Of a stretch of DNA of 64,000 bases, positions 35,925-44,703 are shown piece after piece. The translations under genes were made by a program, and so were the position numbers. The DNA is from Pseudomonas putida (lineage in GTDB: Bacteria; Pseudomonadota; Gammaproteobacteria; Pseudomonadales; Pseudomonadaceae), in NCBI RefSeq assembly GCF_001636055.1, contig NZ_CP011789.1, forward strand, positions 4,464,001 to 4,528,000, given 5' to 3'. The notes under the pieces are model-generated. The model was not told the DNA's origin. It ran no database searches and saw only the letters and a program-made list of their open reading frames with translations. Numbering within the stretch: the stretch's first letter is position 1; each line of letters opens with the position of its first letter.

Positions 35925-38144
35925 TCAAATACGCCGGGCGGCGTAACGCTTGAGCATGCTCGGGACGTCGAGGATCAGCGCGATACGACCGTCACCGGTG
36001 ATGGTGGCGCCGGACATGCCCGGGGTGCCCTGCAGCATCTTGCCCAGCGGCTTGATCACCACCTCTTCCTGGCCCACCAACTGGTCGACCACGAAGCCGA
36101 TGCGCTGAGTACCGACCGACAGGATCACCACATGCCCTTCGAGCTGCTCCTCGTGCTGCTGGTCCTGGACCAGCCAGCGCTTGAGGTAGAACAGCGGCAG
36201 CGCCTTGTCGCGCACGATCACCACTTCCTGGCCATCGACCACGTTGGTGCGCGACAGGTCGAGATGGAAGATCTCGTTGACGTTGACCAGCGGGAAGGCG
36301 AACGCCTGGTTGGCCAGCATCACCATCAGCGTCGGCATGATTGCCAGCGTCAGCGGCACCTTGATGACGATCTTAGAGCCCTGGCCCTTGGCCGAGAAGA
36401 TGTTGATCGAGCCATTGAGCTGGGAAATCTTGGTCTTCACCACATCCATGCCCACACCGCGGCCGGACACGTCGGAGATCTCGGTCTTGGTCGAGAAGCC
36501 CGGGGCGAAGATCAGGTTGTAGCAATCCGACTCGCTCAGGCGGTCGGCTGCATCCTTGTCCATCAGGCCCTTCTCGACCGCTTTGGCGCGCAGGACGTTC
36601 GGGTCCATGCCTTTGCCGTCGTCGGAGATCGACAGCAGGATATGGTCACCCTCCTGCTCGGCCGACAGCACCACCCGACCGGTACGCGCCTTGCCGGAGG
36701 CCTCGCGTTCCTCGGGGGTCTCGACGCCATGGTCGACCGCGTTGCGCACCAAGTGCACCAGCGGGTCGGCCAGGGCCTCGACCAGGTTCTTGTCCAGGTC
36801 GGTCTCTTCGCCGACCAGCTCCAGGTTGATCTCTTTCTTGAGCTGGCGGGCCAAGTCGCGTACCAGGCGCGGGAAGCGGCCGAAGACCTTCTTGATCGGC
36901 TGCATGCGGGTCTTCATGACCGCGGTCTGCAGGTCGGCAGTGACCACGTCGAGGTTGGACACGGCCTTGGACATGGCCTCGTCGCCGCTATTCAGGCCCA
37001 GGCGCACCAGGCGGTTACGCACCAGCACCAGTTCGCCGACCATGTTCATGATTTCATCCAGGCGCGCAGTATCGACCCGCACCGTGGTTTCCGCTTCGCT
37101 GGCGCCATGCTTGTCGGCAGCCGGCGCTGCAGCGCGTGCCGGTGCCGGAGCAGCGGCCGGCTTGGCAGCCGCGGCGGGGGCAGGCGCCGGCTTGGCGACA
37201 GGCTTGCTTTCGGCCTTGGCAGCAGGCGCGGCAGCCACGGCAACGGCTGGCGCTTCAGCCGCGACGGCATCGCCACTGAACTTGCCCTTGCCATGCAGTT
37301 GGTCCAGCAGGGCCTCGAACTCGTTGTCGGTGATGTGATCGCCGACAGGTTCGGCCGCTGGCGCAGAGGCGGTGGCTTCGACGCTCGGCAGTGCATCGGC
37401 GGCAAAAGCGCCCTTGCCATGCAACTGATCGAGCAGCGCCTCGAACTCTTCGTCGGTGATCTCGTCACCGGCCGGCGTCGCGACTGCAGCCTCCGGTTCG
37501 CTCGCCGCGACTTCCGGCGAGAACTGACCCTTGCCATGCAGTTGGTCGAGCAGCGACTCGAACTCGGCGTCGGTGATCTCGTCGGCACTGCCGGAAACGG
37601 CTTCGCCCTGCGACTGCTCGGCCGCCTCGGCCTGGGCCTTGACCGCGTCGAGGGAGTCAAGCAGTTGCTCGAACTCGGTATCGGTGATGTCCGCCTCGGC
37701 AGCCGGGGCCTCGACGACCGCCGCCACGGCAACCGGTGCCACGGCATCGGCGCTGGCCGGTTCGGCCAGGCGCGACAGCGCGGCGAGCAGCTCTGGCGTG
37801 GCCGGGGTGATGTCGCTGCGCTCGCGAACCTGGCCAAACATGCTGTTGACCGTGTCGAGCGCTTCGAGCACCACATCCATCAGTTCGGCATCGACCCGGC
37901 GCTCTCCCTTGCGCAGGATGTCGAAGACGTTCTCGGCAATGTGGCAGCACTCCACCAGCTCATTGAGCTGAAGGAAGCCGGCGCCCCCTTTTACAGTGTG
38001 AAAACCGCGAAAGATCGCATTGAGCAGGTCCGCATCATCAGGTCGGCTTTCCAGCTCGACCAGTTGCTCGGACAGTTGCTCGAGGATTTCGCCGGCTTCT
38101 ACCAGGAAATCCTGAAGGATTTCTTCATCGGCGCCGAAGCTCAT
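35925..38144 (-). CDS. cheA: chemotaxis histidine kinase CheA
   Basis: CheA phosphorylates CheY and CheB in response to receptors. The 739-residue product has an Hpt/P1 domain with H49 (FHTVKGG), then a linker, dimerisation domain (about 350-420), HATPase domain (ELVLVRNRLV to GRGVGMD) and a C-terminal CheW-like P5. Between P1 and P3 there is no clear P2; instead there are four copies of an ITDxEFExLLDxL motif (about 152-288), three followed by HGKG, and a long Ala/Pro spacer. Confidence 0.96.
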   Translation of the reverse strand: MSFGADEEILQDFLVEAGEILEQLSEQLVELESRPDDADLLNAIFRGFHTVKGGAGFLQLNELVECCHIAENVFDILRKGERRVDAELMDVVLEALDTVNSMFGQVRERSDITPATPELLAALSRLAEPASADAVAPVAVAAVVEAPAAEADITDTEFEQLLDSLDAVKAQAEAAEQSQGEAVSGSADEITDAEFESLLDQLHGKGQFSPEVAASEPEAAVATPAGDEITDEEFEALLDQLHGKGAFAADALPSVEATASAPAAEPVGDHITDNEFEALLDQLHGKGKFSGDAVAAEAPAVAVAAAPAAKAESKPVAKPAPAPAAAAKPAAAPAPARAAAPAADKHGASEAETTVRVDTARLDEIMNMVGELVLVRNRLVRLGLNSGDEAMSKAVSNLDVVTADLQTAVMKTRMQPIKKVFGRFPRLVRDLARQLKKEINLELVGEETDLDKNLVEALADPLVHLVRNAVDHGVETPEEREASGKARTGRVVLSAEQEGDHILLSISDDGKGMDPNVLRAKAVEKGLMDKDAADRLSESDCYNLIFAPGFSTKTEISDVSGRGVGMDVVKTKISQLNGSINIFSAKGQGSKIVIKVPLTLAIMPTLMVMLANQAFAFPLVNVNEIFHLDLSRTNVVDGQEVVIVRDKALPLFYLKRWLVQDQQHEEQLEGHVVILSVGTQRIGFVVDQLVGQEEVVIKPLGKMLQGTPGMSGATITGDGRIALILDVPSMLKRYAARRI
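37281..37691 (-). repeat. four-copy ITDxEFExLLDxL repeat within cheA
   Basis: The motif occurs at CheA residues 152-165 (diverged), 189-207, 228-246 and 270-288, the last three almost identical through LLDQLHGKG. DNA of the last three is also very similar, so they can recombine or slip. They replace the usual P2 region. Confidence 0.85.
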
Positions 38145-38156
38145 TAAACGTGCTCC

Positions 38157-38945
38157 CTAAAAACCCAGGCTGGACAGCAGATCGTCGACATCGTCCTGAC
38201 CGGACACGACGTCTTCACGCTTATCGGCATGAATCTGCGGACCTTCACCCCGAGTTGGATGTTTTTCTTCATCTTTTTCAGCGCGCAATTGATCGTGGTC
38301 ATGTTCGATGCCGGCAAAGCGGTCGACTTGACTTGCCATCAACACGAGCTTGAGCAGATTGCTTTCGACTTCGGTGACCAGCGCGGTCACCCGCTTGATC
38401 ACCTGCCCGGTCAGGTCCTGATAGTCCTGAGCCAGGAGAATATCGTTGAGATGGCCGGCCACCTTGCGGTTACCTTCGGCGCTGTGCGTCAGGAAACTGT
38501 CGACGCGCTTGACCAACTCACGAAATTCAGGCGCTGCCACCTCGCGGCGCATGAAGCGCTGCCAGTCGGCAGACAGATTCTGGGCTTCGGATGCCAGATC
38601 GTTGAGCACAGGCGTGCTTTGCTCGACCAGGTCCATGGTGCGATTGGCCGCGTTCTCGGTCAGCCGGACCACGTAGGACAGCCGTTCGGTGGCGTCGGTG
38701 ATCTGCGACACTTCCTCGGCCTGCGGCATGCGCGGATCGATCTGGAAACTGACGATAGCGCTGTGCAGCTCGCGAGTGAGCTTGCCCACTTCCTGATAAA
38801 GGCCGCGGTCGCGGGTCTGGTTGAGCTGGTGGATCAGCTGCACCGCCTCGCCGAACTGGCCGCGTTCCAGGCTTTGCACCAGTTGCTCGGCGTGCTTCTT
38901 CAGGGTCGACTCGAACTCCCCCAGAGAATCGTTTCTTGATTCCAT
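38157..38945 (-). CDS. cheZ: chemotaxis phosphatase CheZ
   Basis: CheZ dephosphorylates CheY-P. The 262-residue product is mostly helical, with the catalytic region LAQDYQDLTGQVIKRV (about 190, containing the QDxTGQ motif) and the CheY-binding C-terminal segment VSGQDDVDDLLSSLGF. An ATG 15 bases upstream (38960) is an alternative; I chose MESRNDSLG from family starts. It lies 18 bases after cheY. Confidence 0.94.
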   Translation of the reverse strand: MESRNDSLGEFESTLKKHAEQLVQSLERGQFGEAVQLIHQLNQTRDRGLYQEVGKLTRELHSAIVSFQIDPRMPQAEEVSQITDATERLSYVVRLTENAANRTMDLVEQSTPVLNDLASEAQNLSADWQRFMRREVAAPEFRELVKRVDSFLTHSAEGNRKVAGHLNDILLAQDYQDLTGQVIKRVTALVTEVESNLLKLVLMASQVDRFAGIEHDHDQLRAEKDEEKHPTRGEGPQIHADKREDVVSGQDDVDDLLSSLGF

Positions 38946-38963
38946 AGCGCCCCCAGACATGGC

Positions 38964-39338
38964 TCAGCCGTTGACGCGTTCGAAGATCTTTTCGATCTTT
39001 TCTTTGAGTACCTGCGCGGTGAAAGGCTTGACCACATAGCCGTTGACCCCGGCCTGGGCCGCTTCGATGATCTGGTCGCGCTTGGCCTCGGCGGTCACCA
39101 TCAGCACCGGCATGCCCTTGAGACGGTCGTGGGCGCGCACCTTGCGCAGCAGGTCGATGCCGGACATGCCAGGCATGTTCCAGTCGGTCACCAGGAAGTC
39201 GTAGTGACCGCTTTCGAGCATCGGCAGAGCCGTGGTGCCATCGTCGGCTTCGTCGGTGTTGGTGAAGCCCAGATCACGCAACAGGTTCTTGATGATCCGC
39301 CGCATCGTCGAGAAGTCGTCAACGATGAGGATTTTCAT
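38964..39338 (-). CDS. cheY: chemotaxis response regulator CheY
   Basis: CheY-P binds FliM and reverses the motor. The 124-residue single receiver domain has acidic pocket D7/D8, phosphorylation site D52 (TDWNMPG) and the conserved lysine in VVKPF. The family start is the ATG at 39338, but the only good ribosome site (GGAGG) lies 17 bases ahead of it and five bases ahead of an in-frame TTG at 39350, which would add MNKD. The true start therefore deserves a check. Confidence 0.95.
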   Translation of the reverse strand: MKILIVDDFSTMRRIIKNLLRDLGFTNTDEADDGTTALPMLESGHYDFLVTDWNMPGMSGIDLLRKVRAHDRLKGMPVLMVTAEAKRDQIIEAAQAGVNGYVVKPFTAQVLKEKIEKIFERVNG

Positions 39339-39442
39339 ATCTTTGTTCAATTAGACCTCCAAGCAGTCTTAAACGCGCTCGTCTCACAAGCGCGCGCTCA
39401 ATCAATTCGGCACCACGTAAAACGACTGCATCGAACCCGGGT

Positions 39443-40183
39443 TCACCGCGCTCGCCATTCACCCAACCGACTGCGCAGACGCGCCGCGCACTGGCTGTGC
39501 AACTGGCTGACACGCGATTCGCTGACCCCCAGCACTTCCCCGATTTCCTTGAGGTTCAACTCTTCGTCGTAGTACAGCGCCAGGACCAGGCGCTCGCGCT
39601 CCGGCAGGTTGGCGATCGCGTCGGTCAGTGCAGCCTGGAAGCGTTCGTCTTCCAGGTCACGCGACGGCTCGACCTGGCCGCTGACACCGTCCTCGTGAAG
39701 CCCTTCGTGTTCGCCGTCCTGCAGCAGGTCGTCGAAACTGAACAGGCGGCTGCCCAAGGTATCGTTCAGAATCCCGTAATAATCGTCGAGACCCAATTGG
39801 AGTTCGGCAGCAACCTCGTGATCTTTAGCGTCACGACCGGTTCTTGCTTCGACGGCGCGAATCGCGTCACTGACCATGCGCGTGTTGCGGTGCACCGAAC
39901 GCGGCGCCCAATCACCCTTGCGCACCTCGTCGAGCATGGCGCCACGGATGCGGATGCCGGCATAGGTCTCGAAGCTCGCACCCTTGCTGGCGTCGTACTT
40001 GTTGGCCACTTCCAGCAGGCCGATCATGCCGGCCTGGATCAGGTCCTCGACCTGCACGTTGGCCGGCAGGCGTGCCAACAGGTGATAGGCAATCCGCTTG
40101 ACCAGCGGGGCATAGCGCTCGACCAGCTCGTACTGAGCGTCCTTGGACGCCTTGCTGTACATCTTGAATCCGCTCGCACTCAT
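39443..40183 (-). CDS. fliA: flagellar sigma factor FliA (sigma-28)
   Basis: FliA directs transcription of late flagellar and chemotaxis genes. The 246-residue product has sigma regions 2 (IQAGMIGLLEVANKYD to YAGIRIRGAMLDEVRKGDWA), 3 and 4 (LNLKEIGEVLGVSESRVSQL). Its start overlaps fleN by four bases, so FliA and FleN are co-translated. The likely target in this window is the promoter at 28117. Confidence 0.97.
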   Translation of the reverse strand: MSASGFKMYSKASKDAQYELVERYAPLVKRIAYHLLARLPANVQVEDLIQAGMIGLLEVANKYDASKGASFETYAGIRIRGAMLDEVRKGDWAPRSVHRNTRMVSDAIRAVEARTGRDAKDHEVAAELQLGLDDYYGILNDTLGSRLFSFDDLLQDGEHEGLHEDGVSGQVEPSRDLEDERFQAALTDAIANLPERERLVLALYYDEELNLKEIGEVLGVSESRVSQLHSQCAARLRSRLGEWRAR

Positions 40184-41013
40184 AGCACCGGCCCCGCACT
40201 GGTGGGCTGTACCAGGCGCTCGACGAAGAACTCCAGGTGCCCGCGCGGGTTGGCCGGCAGCGGCCAGCTGTCGACCTTCTGCGCAATGGCCTTGAACGCC
40301 AGGGCGCATTTGGAGCGCGGGAAGGCCTCGTACACGGCGCGCTGCTTCTGCACCGCCTTGCGCACGCATTCGTCGTAGGGCACGGCGCCCACGTACTGCA
40401 AGGCCACGTCGAGGAAACGGTCGGTGACCTTGGTCAGCTTGGCGAACAGGTTGCGTCCTTCCTGCGGGCTCTGCGCCATGTTGGCCAGGACGCGGAAACG
40501 ATTCATGCCGTAATCGCGGTTGAGCAGCTTGATCAGGGCGTAGGCGTCGGTGATCGAGGTGGGCTCGTCGCACACCACCAGCAACACTTCCTGCGCCGCG
40601 CGAACGAAACTGACCACCGAGTCACCGATACCTGCAGCGGTGTCGATCACCAATACATCGAGGTTGTCGCCGATCTCGCTGAACGCCTGGATCAGCCCGG
40701 CATGCTGGGCTGGCGCCAGGTGCACCATGCTCTGGGTACCCGAGGCCGCCGGCACGATGCGCACGCCGCCCGGCCCCTGCAACAGCACGTCGCGCAGCTC
40801 GCAGCGTCCTTCGATGACGTCGGCCAGGGTACGTTTGGGGGTCAACCCCAGCAGCACGTCGACGTTGGCCAGACCCAGGTCGGCGTCCAGCAGCATGACC
40901 CGGCGGCCGAGTTCAGCCAGCGCCAGGGACAGGTTCACTGAAACGTTGGTCTTGCCGACGCCACCTTTGCCACCGGTGACGGCGATCACCTGTACGGGAT
41001 GCATGCTACCCAT
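40180..41013 (-). CDS. fleN: flagellar number regulator FleN (FlhG; MinD-like ATPase)
   Basis: FleN binds FleQ and dampens its activity, limiting flagellar number. The 277-residue product has the deviant Walker A motif GGKGGVGKTN (14-23), then LDADLGLANVDVLLG and DVLVIDTAAGIGDSV, and a C-terminal amphipathic region. It lies about 75 bases after flhF in the usual flhA-flhF-fleN-fliA order. Confidence 0.96.
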   Translation of the reverse strand: MGSMHPVQVIAVTGGKGGVGKTNVSVNLSLALAELGRRVMLLDADLGLANVDVLLGLTPKRTLADVIEGRCELRDVLLQGPGGVRIVPAASGTQSMVHLAPAQHAGLIQAFSEIGDNLDVLVIDTAAGIGDSVVSFVRAAQEVLLVVCDEPTSITDAYALIKLLNRDYGMNRFRVLANMAQSPQEGRNLFAKLTKVTDRFLDVALQYVGAVPYDECVRKAVQKQRAVYEAFPRSKCALAFKAIAQKVDSWPLPANPRGHLEFFVERLVQPTSAGPVL

Positions 41014-41088
41014 GTCTGTTCTTTACCTTGTCTCGCGTGGGACCTGCCCACTTGAAGGGCCGCTGTCGACCCCCTGCGCCGTTCATCT

Positions 41089-42399
41089 TCAACCCGCGCG
41101 CTTATCGGGATTGTGGTAGAGATCAGCGAACATGTCGGCCATGGCCTCTTCGCTGGGCTCTTCCTGCAACTGCACGCTGACCGCGCGGCTCACCAACTGA
41201 TGCTTGCGCGGCAACTGCAGGTCGTCAGGAATGCGCGGACCATCGGTGAGATAGGCCACGGGCAGTTCGTGACTGATGGCCAGGCTCAGCACTTCGCCGA
41301 GGCTGCCCGTTTCATCGAGCTTGGTCAGGATGCAACCGGCCAGGCCACAGCGCTTGTAGCTGTGATAGGCGGCGGTCAGCACCTGTTTCTGGCTGGTGGT
41401 GGCCAGTACCAGGTAGTTCTTGGCGGCGATGCCGCGGCTGGCGAGCGATTCGAGCTGCATGCGCAGCGCCGGATCGCTGGCCTGAAGACCGGCGGTGTCG
41501 ATCAGCACCACGCGCTTGCGCAGCAGTGGTTCCAGGGCCTGGGCCAGCGACTGGCCCGGATCGACATAGGTCACCGGCACATTGAGGATGCGCCCGAGGG
41601 TCTTGAGCTGCTCCTGGGCACCGATGCGGTAGCTGTCCATGCTCACCAGCGCCAGCTGCTGCGAGCCGTACTTGAGCACATAGCGCGCGGCGAGCTTGGC
41701 CAGGGTGGTGGTCTTGCCCATGCCGGCCGGGCCGACCATGGCGATGACCCCGCCCTCCTCGATCGGCTCTACCTCAGGCACCTCGATCAGGCGCGCCAGG
41801 TGTGCCAGGACCATGCGCCAAGCCTGACGCGGGTCTTCGATCTCACCGGCCCGCTCAAGCAGATCACGAGCGATCGGGCCAGACAGGCCCAGGCGCTGCA
41901 AGCGACGCCAGAGGTTGGCCTGCTGCGGCTTGTTGCCCTGCAATTGGCCCCAGGCAAGCGAGCCAAGCTGCACTTCGAGCAGCTCGCGCAAGCCCGAAAG
42001 CTCCGAACGCATAGCGTCGAAGACGCGCTTGTCGACCGTCGGGGCCGCAGGGGCCGGCGCAGGCGCCGGAACATCCACATGCGGCTCGACCAGCGGCTCG
42101 GACGCGGTCAGCGACAGGCCGGCAAACAATTGCCGGTTGCCGAGTTCGGCGTCACCACGCCCATCCAGCTCGGCCTGGGCGGTGGCGATGCGCGAATGGG
42201 TCTTGCGCAGCTCGTCCTCGAGCTCGACATTCGGCACGCGTGGGGCCAGGGCGGACAGCTTGTAGTCCAGCGCGGCCGTCAGTTCGACACCGCCGGCGAT
42301 ACGCCGGTTGCCGATGATTGCGGCATCGGCGCCAAGCTCATCACGGACCAGCTTCATGGCCTGACGCATATCGGCGGCGAAAAAACGCTTAACTTGCAT
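41089..42399 (-). CDS. flhF: flagellar polar-placement GTPase FlhF
   Basis: FlhF is an SRP-type GTPase that marks the pole for flagellar assembly. The 436-residue product has an N-terminal B domain (residues 1-120, partly Pro/Ala-rich), an N domain, and the G domain with G1 GPAGMGKT (223-230), then VDPGQSLAQ, DTAGLQ and TKLDETGSLG. It starts 11 bases after flhA. Confidence 0.96.
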   Translation of the reverse strand: MQVKRFFAADMRQAMKLVRDELGADAAIIGNRRIAGGVELTAALDYKLSALAPRVPNVELEDELRKTHSRIATAQAELDGRGDAELGNRQLFAGLSLTASEPLVEPHVDVPAPAPAPAAPTVDKRVFDAMRSELSGLRELLEVQLGSLAWGQLQGNKPQQANLWRRLQRLGLSGPIARDLLERAGEIEDPRQAWRMVLAHLARLIEVPEVEPIEEGGVIAMVGPAGMGKTTTLAKLAARYVLKYGSQQLALVSMDSYRIGAQEQLKTLGRILNVPVTYVDPGQSLAQALEPLLRKRVVLIDTAGLQASDPALRMQLESLASRGIAAKNYLVLATTSQKQVLTAAYHSYKRCGLAGCILTKLDETGSLGEVLSLAISHELPVAYLTDGPRIPDDLQLPRKHQLVSRAVSVQLQEEPSEEAMADMFADLYHNPDKRAG

Positions 42400-42410
42400 A
42401 ACCCACTACC

Positions 42411-44540
42411 TCAGCCGTTAGGGCCCACGGTGGCAACGATGGTGACTTGCTTGTTGTCCGGTATTTCCTGGTACGCCAGCACATGCAGGTTGGGCACGGC
42501 CAGACGACCGAATCTCGACAGCATGGCACGGATCGGGCCGGCGACCAGGAGGATGGCCGGCTGGCCTTGCATCTCCTGGCGCTGCGCCGCCTCGATCAGC
42601 GAACGCTGCAACTTCTCGGCCATGCTCGGCTCAAGAAGAACACCGTCTTCCTGACCCTGCCCGGCCCTTTGCAGACTATTGAGCAAGATCTGTTCCAACC
42701 TTGGCTCAAGGGTGATCACAGGCAGCTCGGACTCAACGCCGACAATGCTTTGCACGATGGCGCGTGACAAGCCGACCCGCACCGACGCCACCAACGCGGC
42801 GGTATCTTGACTCTTGGCGGCATTGTTGGCGATGGCCTCGGCAATGCTGCGGATGTCACGCACGGGCACCTGCTCGGCAAGCAGGGCCTGCAGGACCTTG
42901 AGCAACCCCGACAAGGAAATGACACCTGGCACCAATTCCTCGGCAAGTTTCGGCGATGCCTTGGACAGCACCTGCAGCAACTGCTGGACCTCTTCATGGC
43001 CGATCAGCTCGTGGCAGTGCTTCTGCAGGATCTGGTTGAGGTGAGTAGCGACCACGGTGCTGGCATCGACCACCGTGTAACCCAAGGACTGCGCCTGGGC
43101 GCGCTGGGCCACATCGATCCACACCGCCTCCAGACCAAAGGCCGGGTCGCGCGCGGCGATACCATTGAGAGTGCCGAACACCTGTCCAGGGTTGATCGCC
43201 AGCTCGCGGTCGGGGTAGATCTCGGCCTCGGCCAGGATCACCCCCATCAGCGTCAGGCGATAGGCACTGGGCTGCAGGTCGAGGTTGTCGCGAATGTGCA
43301 CGGTGGGCATGAGAAAGCCCAGGTCTTGCGAGAGTTTCTTGCGCACGCCCTTGATCCGCGCCAGCAACTGGCCGCCCTGGTTGCGGTCGACCAGCGGAAT
43401 CAGGCGATAACCGACTTCCAGGCCGATCATGTCGATCGGCGTGACGTCGTCCCAGCCCAGCTCCTTGGTTTCCATGGCGCGCTGCGGCGATGGCAGCAGA
43501 TCCTGTTGGCGCTGCGCTTCCTGCACGGCCAGGAGCTTGGCCTTCTGCTGCTTCTTCCACACCATGTAGGCGCCGCCGCCGGCCAGCACGCCGAGGCTGA
43601 GGAAGGCGATGTGTGGCATACCCGGCACCAGCCCCATCACCACCATCAGCGCGCCGGAAACGGCCAGCGCCTTGGGCGAATCGAACATCTGCCGGTTGAT
43701 CAGCTTGCCCATGTCCTCGGAGCCCGAGGCGCGGGTGACCATGATCGCGGCCGCAGTGGACAGCAGCAGCGAGGGCAACTGCGCCACCAAACCGTCACCG
43801 ATGGTCAACAAAGCGTACACCTTGCCGGCGTCGCTGAAGGTCATGCCATGCTGCAGCATGCCGATGAGCATGCCGCCGATGAGGTTGATGAACAGGATGA
43901 GCAGGCCGGCAATGGCGTCGCCACGCACGAACTTGCTGGCACCGTCCATCGAACCGTAGAACTCGGCCTCCTGGGCGACCTCGGCACGGCGCGCCTTGGC
44001 CTGGGCCTGGTCGATCAAGCCGGCGTTGAGGTCGGCGTCGATGGCCATCTGCTTGCCGGGCATGGCGTCGAGGGTGAAGCGCGCGCTCACCTCGGAAATA
44101 CGCCCGGCACCCTTGGTCACCACGACAAAGTTGATGATCATCAGGATGGCGAACACCACCGCACCGACCACGTAGTTGCCGCCGATCACCACCTCACCGA
44201 AGGCCTGTATCACCTTGCCCGCCGCTCCGTGGCCCTCCTGGCCGTGGAGCATGACCACGCGGGTCGAGGCGACGTTGAGCGCCAGGCGCAGCAGCGTCGC
44301 CACCAGCAGGATGGTCGGAAAGGCGGCGAAATCCAGTGGGCGCAGGGCGTAGACGCAGACCAGCAGGACCACGATCGACAGCGCGATGTTGAAGGTGAAG
44401 AACACATCGAGCAGGAACGGCGGGATGGGCAACATCATCATTGCCAGCATCACCAGCAGCAACAGCGGTACACCCAGGTTCCCCCGACCGAGACCGGCCA
44501 GGTTGTTACGGGCGTTGCTGATTAACTGTGCGCGATCCAC
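42411..44540 (-). CDS. flhA: flagellar export gate protein FlhA
   Basis: FlhA is the export-gate component with eight helices (about 15-330) and a large cytoplasmic domain that docks chaperone-substrate complexes. The 709-residue length is typical. The FHIPEP-type signature appears as the conserved loop FTLDAMPGKQMAIDADLNAG. A sigma-54 element precedes it and flhB is upstream beyond a half REP. Confidence 0.97.
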   Translation of the reverse strand: MDRAQLISNARNNLAGLGRGNLGVPLLLLVMLAMMMLPIPPFLLDVFFTFNIALSIVVLLVCVYALRPLDFAAFPTILLVATLLRLALNVASTRVVMLHGQEGHGAAGKVIQAFGEVVIGGNYVVGAVVFAILMIINFVVVTKGAGRISEVSARFTLDAMPGKQMAIDADLNAGLIDQAQAKARRAEVAQEAEFYGSMDGASKFVRGDAIAGLLILFINLIGGMLIGMLQHGMTFSDAGKVYALLTIGDGLVAQLPSLLLSTAAAIMVTRASGSEDMGKLINRQMFDSPKALAVSGALMVVMGLVPGMPHIAFLSLGVLAGGGAYMVWKKQQKAKLLAVQEAQRQQDLLPSPQRAMETKELGWDDVTPIDMIGLEVGYRLIPLVDRNQGGQLLARIKGVRKKLSQDLGFLMPTVHIRDNLDLQPSAYRLTLMGVILAEAEIYPDRELAINPGQVFGTLNGIAARDPAFGLEAVWIDVAQRAQAQSLGYTVVDASTVVATHLNQILQKHCHELIGHEEVQQLLQVLSKASPKLAEELVPGVISLSGLLKVLQALLAEQVPVRDIRSIAEAIANNAAKSQDTAALVASVRVGLSRAIVQSIVGVESELPVITLEPRLEQILLNSLQRAGQGQEDGVLLEPSMAEKLQRSLIEAAQRQEMQGQPAILLVAGPIRAMLSRFGRLAVPNLHVLAYQEIPDNKQVTIVATVGPNG

Positions 44541-44595
44541 CGGGTATCCTCTTCAAGCAAAACTTTGACGCCTGGACGGCGCTTGGGCGTGGCTT

Positions 44596-44611
44596 TGCAA
44601 GAAGCTTTCCA
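44596..44611 (-). promoter_or_regulatory. sigma-54 promoter of flhA
   Basis: Read on the minus strand: TGGAAAGCTTCTTGCA. GG and GC are ten bases apart and the -12 part TTGCA is perfect. It lies about 56 bases ahead of the flhA start, consistent with FleQ/RpoN control of flhA in Pseudomonas. Confidence 0.75.
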
Positions 44612-44673
44612 ACTTTGCCGGGGTACGGGGCCAGGCGCTCTGTTGCGGTGTTTTCGCGGTCCACGGCGGTGTT

Positions 44674-44701
44674 CTTTTCGCGGGCAAGCCCGCGCCTACA
44701 G
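44674..44701. repeat. single REP copy between flhB and flhA
   Basis: One palindromic copy (TTTTCGCGGGCAAGCCCGCG) lies immediately next to the flhB stop codon. It may cap the fliL-flhB transcript. Confidence 0.8.
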
Positions 44702-44703
44702 AA

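Noticed and set aside
34770..38147. Very long plus-strand open frame opposite cheB and cheA (about 1125 codons)
   Set aside because: It is a by-product of the high GC third positions of cheA/cheB. It has His/Gln/Arg/Asp-rich low-complexity composition with no domain, and the minus-strand proteins have clear catalytic motifs.
42807..44525. 572-codon plus-strand frame opposite flhA
   Set aside because: Composition is His/Gln-rich with no recognisable motif, and it is fully antisense to the conserved flhA gene.
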